Assembly: GCF_014633365.1 (NCBI RefSeq)
Contig: NC_068352.1
Coordinates: 1,178,001-1,242,000, forward strand
Length of the DNA: 64,000 bases
DNA from: Diospyros lotus
Lineage: Eukaryota > Streptophyta > Magnoliopsida > Ericales > Ebenaceae
Direction: 5' to 3'
The notes beneath the pieces were generated by a model. It did not search any database. It was not told where the DNA came from and saw only the letters and a list, made by a program, of their open reading frames with translations. The position numbers were made by a program, and so were the translations under genes. Of this stretch, positions 48,443 to 58,930 are shown piece by piece. The first letter of the stretch is position 1; each line of letters starts with the position of its first letter.

Positions 48443-49075
48443 TTTTACAATAATATGATTTGTACACTAACTTTTGACTCTCACAAAATTATAAATATTT
48501 TTTTAAGGAATTAACAACATTTTTTCATAAATTATTAATTATTTTTTAAAAATTATTATTATTATCAAAATATAACAATAAATTTATAGTTACGGGACAT
48601 CATTTGTCTTGAGTCTCTAGTCTTTGGGAAACCCGTAAATTGCGTGGGCTTACCGAAAAGAAAAGAAGTATTTGTATAGTTTTTATAGAAGTTCTTGCGT
48701 AATTCGATTGAAGGGATGACTTCTTATTTATAGAAGTTAAGACTAATGGGTGAAAGAGCATCTTTGCCTTTAATTTGTTCTTAATTTCTTAGCAAAAATC
48801 TCATAGATAGTTGACACATTTTATGGGCTATAATTCGAAGGCTTCCTTCAAAACTGCATCTGTAGGACCTTGAGGAGGCTTCTAGAGGCCATAATCCAGA
48901 GGGTCTTCTAGGGACTACTCTATGAGAAAGGTCTCCAGGACTTCTACCTCTTGAATCTATTTTGGGTTATGACCCACTCTCTTAGACATATAAATTATAA
49001 ATACTTTTATATTTAAAAATATAAATTTTTTTTATATAGTCTATAATTTTTAAAAATAATTAATAATTTATAAAA
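48443..49075. repeat. Duplicated block D, copy 2 (no CACTA insertion)
   Basis: It aligns end to end with 45885-47463 minus the transposon. It ends about 350 bases before the terpene synthase start codon, so it forms part of that gene's upstream region. Confidence 0.85.
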
Positions 49076-49337
49076 AAAAGTTATTAATTTGTTAAGACTA
49101 ATAGATAGAGGAGTAAGACTAATAGGTGGAGAAGATGTTAGATGTGAGTTGACACATTTTTTATGGACCATAATTTAGAGGTTCTCCCAAAAATTGTACA
49201 TCTCTAGACGCATTGTGTCCACATCATCCTCATTTCATGAGCTTGCGTCATAGCATGGGAAAAAGACACATTGCCTAATTTTATATTATTGGCTCACCTT
49301 AAAGGGCATCAATTTCACGGGAGTTTTTGTTTTGAAG

Positions 49338-49345
49338 TATAAATA
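49338..49345 (+). promoter_or_regulatory. TATA box of the terpene synthase gene
   Basis: TATAAATA lies 82 bases before the start codon, which places transcription start at about 49370 and gives a leader of about 55-60 bases. The sequence from here to the ATG is richer in C than the flanking DNA, as usual for plant leaders. Confidence 0.7.
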
Positions 49346-49426
49346 CCCACAATAGCTAGCTCTTGCCTCTACGTGCCAACTTCCCAACCAACCCACAAAA
49401 ACAATAAGCAAAGAGAAGGCATATCT

Positions 49427-52105
49427 ATGGCATTATCAACAGCGCAGGTTGAGGCTGAGGCCACCCGTCGCTCTGCCAATTACCATTCTTCCATTTGGGG
49501 GGATCGTTTCCTTGTTTATTCTGCTGCGTCTGTTACGGTACAAAACCACACTCATTAATTGTTACACAATTTCTTATGCAAATATCAGTATAAAAATATA
49601 TAATAATAATTCCTACACAATTTCTTATACAAAAATTAATATAAAAATATATAATATAGCACTAAAACTCAACAACAAAGAGAGCACGATGAAGCTAACT
49701 CTTTTTAAGTGTTAGAACTTAATGTTGATCATTCTGTAGGAGGGAGTGGATGTAAGCGCAGAGCAGCGGCGACATGAGGAGCTGAAAGAGCGGATAAGAA
49801 CGACGTTGGTGATCACAGCTGCTTCTGCCGACTTCATCGATGCCATCCAACGCCTGGGCGTAGCATACCATTTCGAGAGCGAGATCGAGACAGCATTGCA
49901 GCCCATGAACAGGACCTGGCATCATCGACGACTCGATGACGCCGGCGATGGTATTTGCGGCACTGCTCTCACTTTCCGGCTGCTCAGACAACAGGGGTTT
50001 CCTGTGTCTTCTGGTAATTAAACAATCCGTTGCTTCGTTTAATTAACAGCGTGTATATAGGAATGGATGATGATGTATCAGTTCCATGGACCAAACAACC
50101 AGATGTGTTCAATGAACTGAAGGGAAGACACGGCGAGTTTAAGGAATTCTTAACGAGAGATGTGGAGGCACTGCTAAGCTTGTACGAGGCTGCTCATCTC
50201 AGGGTGCGGGGAGAAGATGTCTTGGATGAGCTGGTCGCCTTCACCACTGCCCAGTTGGAGTCTGCCCTACCGGACCTAGGCGATGCTCTCGCCGGCAAGG
50301 TGATACATGCTCTAAACCAGCCCATCCGGACGGGCCTGACAAGGGTAGAGGCAAGGAGCTATATCTCTTTGTTTGAGCCAAAAGGCCATGATGATACACT
50401 CCTCCTGGACTTTGCCAAGTTAGATTTCAACCTGTTGCAGAAGCTACACCAAAGAGAGCTCAGTGAGATCACAAGGTTCTTCTGCTATCCAACAATATAC
50501 TAAGCCTAAGTCAAAATAATAGAATTTTCTTATGTAGTTTGAGTTGGAAATGATTTGCATGTAAATGATACATATTTTTTAGGTGGTGGAAAGATTTAGA
50601 TGTGCCAAAGAAGCTGCCATTTGCAAGAGATAGAGTGGTGGAGTGCTACTTTTGGATAATGGGAGTTTATTTTGAACCCCAGTATGAGCTCGGTAGAAGG
50701 ATACTAACCAAAGTGATTGCTATGACCTCCATTATAGACGACACATACGATGTCTATGGGACCTTTGAAGAACTTGCTCTCTTCACTGATGCAGTTGAAA
50801 AGTTTGATTTTGTTCTCTTTTGAATAGTTCATTAAACTTGTCGCATATGCATGAATTGAAATGGATTAATCTAACGATGCCCAATTGCTTGATTTTTAGG
50901 TGGCATGTGGATGCTATACGTCAACTTCCAGAGTACATGAGGCTGTGTTACGAAGCATTGCTTGATATTTACAACATGATTGAGGAGGAGATGGCCAAAC
51001 AAGGGAGGTCTTATGCCGTCGACTATGCAAAATTAGCAGTAAGCTTCATTGGTTCTTTCTTATTAGTTTATCTCATCAAAAAGCCATTAATTAATGTCAA
51101 GGTTGAATTTCTCAGATGAAGAAGTTAGTGAAGGCCTACTTTGAGGAGGCCAAATGGTTCCACCAAGGCTACACTCCATCCATGGAAGAGTACATGCAAG
51201 TGGCGCTCGTAACTGGTGCTTATGAGATGCTTTCGACCAATTCATTTGTTGGGATGGGTGATTTCGCCACCCAAGAGGCCTTTGATTGGGTGTCAAGTCG
51301 CCCTTTAATTGTTAGGGCTTCCTCTGTGATATGTCGACTCATGGATGACATGGCTGGTCATAAGGTAGATGACTTAAACATCAAAAACTTTTAGAAAAAA
51401 TTTTTACCAATTTTTTTTTTTTTGACAATTTTAGCTGTGATTTCCTACCATTTCAAAAAGCTTTCCCCTTTGTGGTGATGTTTTCAGTCACAATGCCATC
51501 TTATATTGATAGCCTACTGAAATGATTTGAATGTATATTAATTTGACCATATGAACCAAAAGGTGAACTCGAATACTTCTCTATAGCTAGAATCAAAGCC
51601 TAGCTATAAAACCACAGTAGTATGAGTTTAATAAGCATTACTTGAATCATGCATGGTGAAGTGACATTTATATATCTAGAAAAGAACTTAACCTTAAATG
51701 GAGAAAACTTTGATACGATGGATTCTCACATTAATAGCCTATTGAGAAAGTTTTTCATATGCAAGCTACTTTTTTGAACCAATACAAAGTAATTTATTGT
51801 GTTGATTGTAGTTTGAGCAGGAGAGAGGGCACGTAGCCTCTGCTGTGGAATGCTACATGGAACAGTATAGAGCATCAGAGCAAGAGACAATGATTGAATT
51901 TGAGAAGCAAGTTAGAGATGCATGGAAGGACATTAATGCAGAGATGTTACAACCAACTGCAATGCCAATGCCTTTACTTGTGCGAGTCGCCAACCTTGCC
52001 AAAGTGATAAATGTTGTATACAAGAATGACGATGGCTACACTCATTCTGGGACCAAGTTTAAAGATTTTGTCACCTCCACACTTATTGAAGTCGTGCCAA
52101 CCTAG
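49427..52105 (+). CDS. Terpene synthase, probably a cytosolic TPS-a sesquiterpene synthase
   Basis: Seven exons: 49427-49537, 49740-50013, 50103-50475, 50583-50801, 50900-51038, 51116-51364 and 51812-52105. All have GT-AG introns and join in frame to 552 codons, normal for TPS-a. Visible motifs: R-R-x8-W (R14, R15...W24) at the very N-terminus, R-D-R (268-270), the Mg-binding aspartate motif DDTYD (305-309), and the second metal site D-D-M-A-G-H-K-F-E (449-457), split by intron 6. Exons of 219, 139 and 249 bases match the conserved architecture of the family. With nothing ahead of R-R-x8-W there is no plastid transit peptide, so the expected substrate is farnesyl diphosphate in the cytosol, ionised and cyclised to a sesquiterpene. 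The product cannot be predicted by eye. The ATG at 49427 was preferred to an upstream in-frame ATG at 49373, which would add 18 atypical residues. No stops, frameshifts or lost motifs are seen; a TATA box and AATAAA flank it. Confidence 0.94.
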
Positions 52106-52135
52106 AACCGCAAGTTCATACTATATTTCTTCTCC

Positions 52136-52141
52136 AATAAA
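52136..52141 (+). terminator. Poly(A) signal of the terpene synthase gene
   Basis: AATAAA starts 31 bases after the stop codon, in a T-rich 3' flank. Confidence 0.55.
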
Positions 52142-52584
52142 GGTTAAAATCGGTTTCCTTATTATTTAAGCAAATAGTCTTTATGGTGTACTAAAGTCTT
52201 TATTAATTTCCATAATATATGTCCCTTTGTAACTTTTATATTCCAAAAGCAAAAATGTCAACAATAATTATTTTTAATATCAAATATCTTTTGATATTAA
52301 AAATATATTTAAAATTCAAATGAAATGTTGAAATTATTGGCTAATATTTTTTGAGTTAGTTTCTCAAGGTTGTGTTTTTTGATTGATGTCGGGACACTTA
52401 GTTATGACAATCATGTATTGATGTATTAATACATTTACAAAATCTAAATAATTTATTAATTTCCCCATTCAATAATTTTTTCACAATATCTAGTTAATGT
52501 CACACCAACATCATATACTCCAATTATCACATCTTATCCTATTCTCTATTCTCTTGTAGGTGACTTGAGTTATTGTATACTACA
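52142..52584. other. AT-rich spacer
   Basis: 3' flank of the terpene synthase followed by what may be the leader of the gag relic. No LTR is recognised. Confidence 0.4.
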
Positions 52585-53370
52585 ATGCCTCCAAGACGTC
52601 AAAATACTCACCAAAGAAATCTTCAAGAAATCGAGATGATTGAGCTATATAAACAAATTCAAAGAATTAATTATAATAAAGACTTGAAGTTTATGAAGGC
52701 CCAAGAATTAGAATGAAAATCCTTATGACAATATATAGCTCCAACAATGAAGTAGAAATCTATAATCATTTCCACAATAACTTTACGTCTTCTAAGGAGT
52801 AAATTTCACATCGATGTTGTCAATGTGTCAACCAAAGGTCTAATGACTTAGGTATAAAAGTTGAAATTCCATACTTTGAAGGGCGATTGCAACCAGATTT
52901 CTTCATCGATTAACTCCATATTGTGGAGTGAATTTCTTATCTCAAAGGTATTTCAAATGATAAGTGTGTTAAACTTATCTCTATTAAGTTAAAAATCTTA
53001 AGAGACGGGGAATGAGAAGGTAGACAGAAATTATACAGAAATCTACAGAAATTATCTTGGGATAAGATGGAACAAGAGCTCCAACACAAGTTCCTTCCAA
53101 AGCACTATGTATACAGAAATCTACACAAAGAAATTTGAACAATTATTCTTAAAGTCTAACATCAATGAAGCAGAGGAACATGCTATATAACTCATTATAT
53201 TGGTGGACTACACAATGACATCATGCAACCCCTGTGTTACTAAACATTAAAGGATGCCATTCGTCTAGGCTTGAAGGTAGAAAAATAAAGATTACTAACT
53301 ACTCAAAGGTATAAAAAGAATGTTGTCAAGCAAGGAAATCAAACCTCAAGGCATTTATATATCCTTCAAA
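52585..53370 (+). pseudogene. Ty3/gypsy gag relic
   Basis: It opens ATG at 52585 with M-P-P-R-R-Q-N-T-H-Q. After a short gap it reads V-E-I-P-Y-F-E-G-R-L-Q-P-D-F-F-I-D, then S-W-D-K-M-E-Q-E-L-Q-H-K-F-L-P, Y-I-G-G-L-H-N-D-I-M-Q-P and L-K-D-A-I-R-L-G-L-K-V-E-K. These follow the order of a gypsy capsid domain. At least six in-frame stops and several frameshifts show it is dead. No pol or LTR follows; the next feature is a CACTA-type element. Confidence 0.75.
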
Positions 53371-53845
53371 GTTCAGCCATTGAAGATAGTTTCCAAAGGT
53401 GACAAGAAGCAAGGTCAAATCTTCAAGAAATACTCACCAAATAAATCTTCAATAAATCGAGATGACTGAGCTATAAAAACAAATTCAACAATTAATAATT
53501 TAAGCTTTTAAATGAGATGATAATTATCATTTTAATATAATATTAGAATAAATTCGAAATTTACATATTCAATGTTTACATATATTTACTATTATTTTAT
53601 TATGCTAATTTGAGCACTGGAGATTACAAAGAAAAAATTAACCCCACTTTTATTCAAGATAGAAGTATATAATTTATTCCCACCAATTTCTCTTAAAAAA
53701 AGAATCCTCCCTAGTAGTAAACCTCCCAACCGACACCTATTAGAGAGAAGGGATAACAACAACCATTAAAAATACGAATTGTTTTTGAAAGATAACTTAA
53801 TAATAATGGATTTCTCTGAATTAGGCTAGTATCAATTGTATATGT
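53371..53845. other. AT-rich spacer before the CACTA element
   Basis: The phrase 'actcaccaaataaatcttca' near 53430 repeats wording from the gag start at about 52608, so a small duplicated piece of the gag relic lies here. Nothing else is recognised. Confidence 0.4.
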
Positions 53846-54769
53846 CACTACAAGAAATTTAGGATTTAGCGACGGAAATATTCCGTCGCTAAATCCAAAA
53901 AGCCGTTGCTAAATAAATTTAGCGACGGATTTTTTCCGTCGCTGAAATCATCGTCGCAAAAAAAGTTTTGCGACGGATCTGTCGCCAATTTAGCGACGGA
54001 TCAGCGACGAAAAATTTTCGTTGCTAAATATAATTTTTTTTAAATTTGCGACGAAAATTTCCGTCGCTATTTTCTTAAAAAAAATTATTAAAAAAATAAA
54101 AATTTATTTTAGTGACGGAATATTCCGTCACTATTTTTAATTTTTTTTTATTTTGTAATATAAAATAAAAAAATAAAATTAAAAAATAGTTAGCGACGGT
54201 ATCATTCCGTCGCTAACATATCTTAAAAAATAAAAAAAAATTAAAAATAAAATAACTAAAAAAATAATAATAATTAGAAATTAAAAAAATATTTTCACCA
54301 CGTTAGAAAAAAAAACTACAATCCTAACAAACATAAAATTATTAAAAAATAAGATAATTAATTAATATTAAAAATTAATACTTAAATATTTAAATTTTAA
54401 ATATAACCAAAAATATAATAAAATACAATCCTAAGAAACATTTCTAATTAACAAATAAAATAACACACCAAAAAAAACATAAAAAATATATGAACAGAAA
54501 ACAACACCATATATAAATTTTTAATAAAATAACATAAAAAATATATATAAAAGAAATCAAAGAATATTTTTAATAATTCACTGAATAAACACAACAGCAA
54601 ATATTACAAATCTACAAAATTTAATATAAGCAGCAAAAAAAAAAAAGAAAGAAAAATAAAAAAATTAAACCAAAAAAAACTAATGCTGAAAACATCACAA
54701 ATTTACAAAATTTAACATAAAATGTAAAATAAATATCTAAAAAATTAAAAAAAATAATTAAACCCGCGA

Positions 54770-55335
54770 GAGAGGGTGAGCCGCGACCGAGCGAGCAAGC
54801 GAGAGAAGAGGGCGAGCTGTCGCGAGCGAGAGACGAGGGCGAGGGCGAGACAACGAGGGCGAGCAACTGAGAGGCGAGGGCGAGGAGCGAGTGAGAGCGA
54901 GGCAGCGAGGGCAAGCAGCGAGGGCGAGCAGCGAGCAAGAGACGAGGGCGAGGAGCAAGCGAGAACGAGACAGCGAGAGCGAGCAACTGAGAGGCGATGG
55001 CGAGTCGCGAGCGAGAGAAGAGGGCGAGACAGCGAGTGAGAGCAAGATAGCGAGGGCGAGCAACTGAGAGGCGAGGGCGAGCAGCGAGCGAGAGACGAGG
55101 GCGAGACAGCGAGAGCGAGGGTGAGGAGCGAGCGAGAGCGAGATAGTGAGGGCGAGCAACTGAGAGGCGATGGCGAGTCGCGAGCGAGAGACGAAGGCGA
55201 GACAGCGAGAGCGAGGACGATGGCGAGGCAGTTAGAGAGAGTGAGGCAGCGAGCGAGAACGAAGCAGAGAGCGAGAGCGAGAGACGAAAGTGGGGGAGGG
55301 CGAGGCAGAAGTGAGATGAGAGAGCGAGGGCGAGA
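54770..55335. repeat. GAGCGAG-rich purine array inside the CACTA element
   Basis: About 565 bases of near-continuous variants of 'gagggcgag' and 'gcgagcgagaga', with the longer phrase 'gagcaactgagaggcga' four times (near 54861, 54981, 55058 and 55154). Open frames on both strands (Arg/Glu-rich on plus, Ser/Leu/Ala-rich on minus) follow from the missing stop triplets and are not taken as genes. Confidence 0.85.
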
Positions 55336-55442
55336 GGTGAGGGTGAGAGAGCTAAAGAGGGTTAGAGATTTGGGGGGGGAGTTAGGGATTTTTGGGGGGG
55401 AAGGGAGGGGATTAGGGATTTTTGGGGGGGGATTTGGCAGGA

Positions 55443-55470
55443 AAGAGCGCGGGAAGATTCCCGCGCTCTT
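55443..55470. promoter_or_regulatory. GC-rich palindrome with E2F-like half-sites
   Basis: AAGAGCGCGGGAA and its exact inverse are separated by two bases (13-bp arms). Each arm contains GCGGGAA / TTCCCGC, which resembles the E2F consensus TTSSCGC. It is followed at once by AT-rich DNA. It could be a protein-binding site or a transcript hairpin; the function is inferred. Confidence 0.5.
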
Positions 55471-56118
55471 GAATTTATTTTATTTTTTAATATTTTAATT
55501 ATATACAAAATAATATAACTTATAAAAATAATATTAATAATTATTTAATTGATAAAAATAATGTAATTTAAATAAAATTTTATTGTAATTATTTAAAATG
55601 TGATAATAAAATAATTTAAATTATTGTATTTAAAATTAATATTTATTTAAAAATTAATTTGATATATTGTATTATTTATTAATAGTTTGTTATATTAAAA
55701 AAATTAATTTTTCTATAAATAAAAATTATATTAAACGAAATCTACATAACATCTATAAATTTTTAGGGTAAATTTTGAGTTTTATAAAAAAATATAAAAA
55801 AAAAATTCAAAACATCCACCGAACTTAAGATTCTCAATTATAGAGTAGAACAATACTAATAGCAAAACCCATTTGATCAACATAGTAAATTTCAGATTGT
55901 TGAATTTCATCTATAACTCAGAGACAAAATTAGAGAGCACAAATAAACAGATATATTTATTTTTTTCTTGGTCAACATTAATGTTTATACATAACACTTA
56001 TATTAGATAGTAACATATGATATTATTATTAAGTATAAGACACAATGTCGTCCATATATTATGATTTTTAAACTTTTTAGCTTAGCGAAAAATTTTCCAA
56101 TTTATAAAGAGAAAGAGA

Positions 56119-56500
56119 CAGAGCCAGCTCCACAGTGAAGCCAACTAGGCGGCTGCCTTGGGCCTCCAAATTTGAGAGGCCCCATAGTCTTAAAAAATTA
56201 TAATTTTGCGACGTATTATTTTACTAAACAAGTAAATATAAAATTTATCTTTCTCATTCTTTTCCCACGTTTCTAAACCCACTAAACTTCCTTTTCTCTC
56301 CCACTAAATCCCATTTCCCTTCTCAATTAAACTCCCTTTTCTCTCTCTTTCTCTCTCTCACAGTAATTTGCATCACTGGTTGTCTGCTCATTTATTGCAT
56401 GTTCTTCTTCTTCACTTCTTGCTTCAACTTCAATCTTCTTCAGGCTTCGTCGCTTCGACAGACTGCATCTATTCGGTAGTTTTAATTTCTTTTTACTTTA
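56119..56500 (+). mobile_element. hAT-like 5' end nested in the CACTA element
   Basis: It starts CAGAGCCAGCTCC and continues 'ggcggctgccttgggcctcc' and 'gaggccccatag', which parallels the first 150 bases of the hAT element at 21369 ('ggctgcctaggcagcagcct'). A pyrimidine-rich leader-like stretch with 'ctctctcacag' follows. I could not find the other end or a target duplication. Confidence 0.5.
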
Positions 56501-57302
56501 ATTTTTTTTTTGGGTCCGTAAAGTATGTTATTTTTTCGGTTTTCGTATTGTTGTGATATTTTTGTTGGCTTTAATTTGTTGATTGTTGTTGTGTTGTGAA
56601 ATTGTGATTATTGATTAATACTTAAGGTAGTTGTCTTCCTTTTTTTTTTTTTTTTATGATGTATCTCAAACCATTTTTATTTAGCATAGATAATTTGAGA
56701 TGGGGTTTAATATAAATTTATAATACATTTTTCATAGAGTTAATGTAAATTTAAAAAAAAATTAAATATCATAATGCCAAAAAAAAAAAAAAATTGATTT
56801 TACATATAGTTGAACATAGTTCAACATATGTTGTTCAAATGAAAATTGCTCATTATTGGTGAATTTTAACTTATCTACATTTGTGTAGTTGATTAAACTT
56901 TATTTTTTTTAATTTAATAAAATGATATTTTTTCATAAGAATATATATTATTTATTTTTTTATAAAAAAAATTAATTTAAAATAATGTTTGTTTTCTAAA
57001 ATTTAAAATAAAGAAAATTTCATTAATATTATGATTTTTAAACTTTTTATTTATTTTTCAAATATAGTGTTTTTTACATTTTGTACACATTTAATAAATA
57101 TTACAAATAATTAATTATTATACATTTAATATTTTTTTATTTTATGCACATAAAATATATTAATTGATATAGTTAGAATTTAGCAATATTATGATTTTTA
57201 ATATTAATATATTTATTTAAATTTTATAAATTAATTTTTTAATATTCATCTCATGGTTAAATGTATATTTAATTTTTTATAAAATTTAAATATTTAATAT
57301 TC

Positions 57303-58240
57303 ATTCCGTCACTAAAATTAAAAATTTAATTTTTATTTTTTTATTATTATTAAAATTTAGCGACGGAAATAATTTTTCGTCGCTAATCATAGCGATGGAT
57401 TACTGTTTCCGTCGCTAAAAAATTATTTTTTTATTTTTTTTATTTTTTTGCGAGGGAATTTTTTTCCGTCGCTAAAATTAAAATTTTTATTTTTTAATTT
57501 TTTTATTATTATTAAAATTTAGCGACGGAAATAATTCTCCGTCGCTAGTTATAGCGATGGATTACTGTTTTTTTGCGAGGGAATTTTTTTCTGTCGCTAA
57601 AATTAAAATTTTTATTTTTTAATTTTTTTTATTATTATTAAAATTTAGCGATGGAAATAATTCTCCGTCGCTAATTATAGCGATGGATTACTGTTTCCGT
57701 CGCTAAAAAAATATTTTTTTATTTTTTTGCGACGGAATTTGTTTTCGTCGCTAAAATTAAAATTTTTATTTTTACTTTTTTTATTATTATTAAAATTTAG
57801 CTACGGAAATAATTTTCCGTCGCTAATTATAGCGATGGATTACTGTTTCCGTCGCTAAAAAATTATTTTTTTATTTTTTTGCGAGGGAATTTTTTTTCCG
57901 TCGCTAAAATTAAAATTTTTATTTTTTAATTTTTTCATTATTATTAAAATTTAGCAACGGAAATAATTCTCCGTCGCTAATTATAGCGATGGATTACTGT
58001 TTCCGTTGCTAAAAATTTATTTTTTTATTTTTTTGCGACGGAATTTGTTTCCGTCGCTAAAATAAAAATTTATATTTTTACTTTTTTTATTATTATTAAA
58101 ATTTAGTTACGAAAATAATTTTCCGTCGCTAATTATAGCGATGGATTATTGTTTCCGTCGATAAAAAATTATTTTTTTATTTTTTTTGTGACGGAATTAT
58201 TTTCCGTCGCTAAAATCTGTTGCTAATTTTACAAAAAAAA
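57303..58240. repeat. Tandem subterminal repeats of the CACTA element (six units)
   Basis: A unit of about 120-165 bases is repeated about six times: 'aaaatttagcgacggaaata', then 'ccgtcgctaattatagcgat' and 'ggattactgtttccgtcgct', then a T-rich linker and 'ttgcgagggaattt'. Unit starts are near 57350, 57513, 57640, 57793, 57946 and 58099. Units alternate between 'gcgaggg' and 'gcgacgg'. Confidence 0.85.
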
Positions 58241-58479
58241 AAAAAATTCTTATTCCGTCGCAATTTCGTCGTTGTTCCATCGCAAAATAGCGAAGGAAAT
58301 GTCCGTCGCTAAAAATCCGTCGCTAAATCCCGAATTTCTTGTAGTGTACACCCTAGAATTGTTTTCCAAATTTTATAATAAAAATTTTGTAAAAGCATTA
58401 TTTTCACATCAACACAAGAAATATTAAAACAATAATTTTTATAAAACATGTAGTCATTCATTACTAATGTGCACAACAC

Positions 58480-58930
58480 CATGGGCCCAAGTTCAAGATA
58501 GGTCCAAGAAAAATGTTAAAAAAGGGAGGTCTAAGAAACCTTCGAGATAGAGCAATCATCAGAAGACCCTCATTCTAGGAGCTTCTCCCAAGAAGCCTCA
58601 AGAGACCTTCCTAGGAACCATTCTTGAGTTCTAGAGATACAATTTCCAAAAGACCCTTTGGATTATAGGTTGCTAAGAATGCGTTAGCTCACCTCCAAAG
58701 TCTTTAGTTGAAAATCAGGAACAAAAGATCCCAAAAGATATGAATATCCTTCCATCTATCGGCATTCAACCTCTATAAATAGGAAGTGATCTCTTCAATC
58801 GAGGTACGCAAAAACTCTTATACAAACTAGTTGAATATTTCTTTGTTTTTTGGTTAAGACTAACTTAAGCGTTAGAGGGATTACTGTAGGAGACACCCCG
58901 CACTATATATTGACCATCTTTTGTTGGGTT
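58480..58930 (+). repeat. LTR-like dispersed repeat X, copy 3
   Basis: It starts near 'atgggcccaagttcaag', contains 'caacctctataaataggaag' (TATA-like) and ends near 'gagacaccccgcac'. The order and spacing match 2105-2755. This is the least decayed TATA region of the copies. Confidence 0.55.

Larger units (their letters stand above)
53846..58346. mobile_element. CACTA (En/Spm-type) element, 4501 bp
   Basis: The terminal inverted repeats are perfect: CACTACAAGAAATT at the left and AATTTCTTGTAGTG at the right. Both subterminal regions are arrays of 'tttagcgacgga' and 'tccgtcgctaaa' in both orientations: about 350 bp at the left and about 1 kb at the right. No transposase is readable. The interior holds a GC-rich purine array, a GC-rich palindrome and a hAT-like end. 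The trinucleotides outside (TGT and TAC) do not match, so no target duplication can be claimed. Confidence 0.85.

Noticed and set aside
49373..49426. Upstream in-frame ATG of the terpene synthase
   Set aside because: It would add 18 residues not expected ahead of the R-R-x8-W region and lies at about the predicted transcription start, 28 bases after the TATA box.
54621..55498. Arg/Glu-rich and Ser/Leu-rich ORFs on opposite strands
   Set aside because: Both result from the GAGCGAG array, which lacks stop triplets; no splice or domain structure is visible.
57303..58240. Regular repeat-spacer pattern that superficially resembles a CRISPR array
   Set aside because: The 'spacers' are themselves repetitive AT-rich linkers, the repeats are subterminal sites of a CACTA element, and the genome is a plant.
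53843..58349. 3-bp target duplication of the 4.5-kb CACTA element
   Set aside because: The outside trinucleotides are TGT and TAC; they do not match, so no duplication was claimed although the terminal repeats are perfect.
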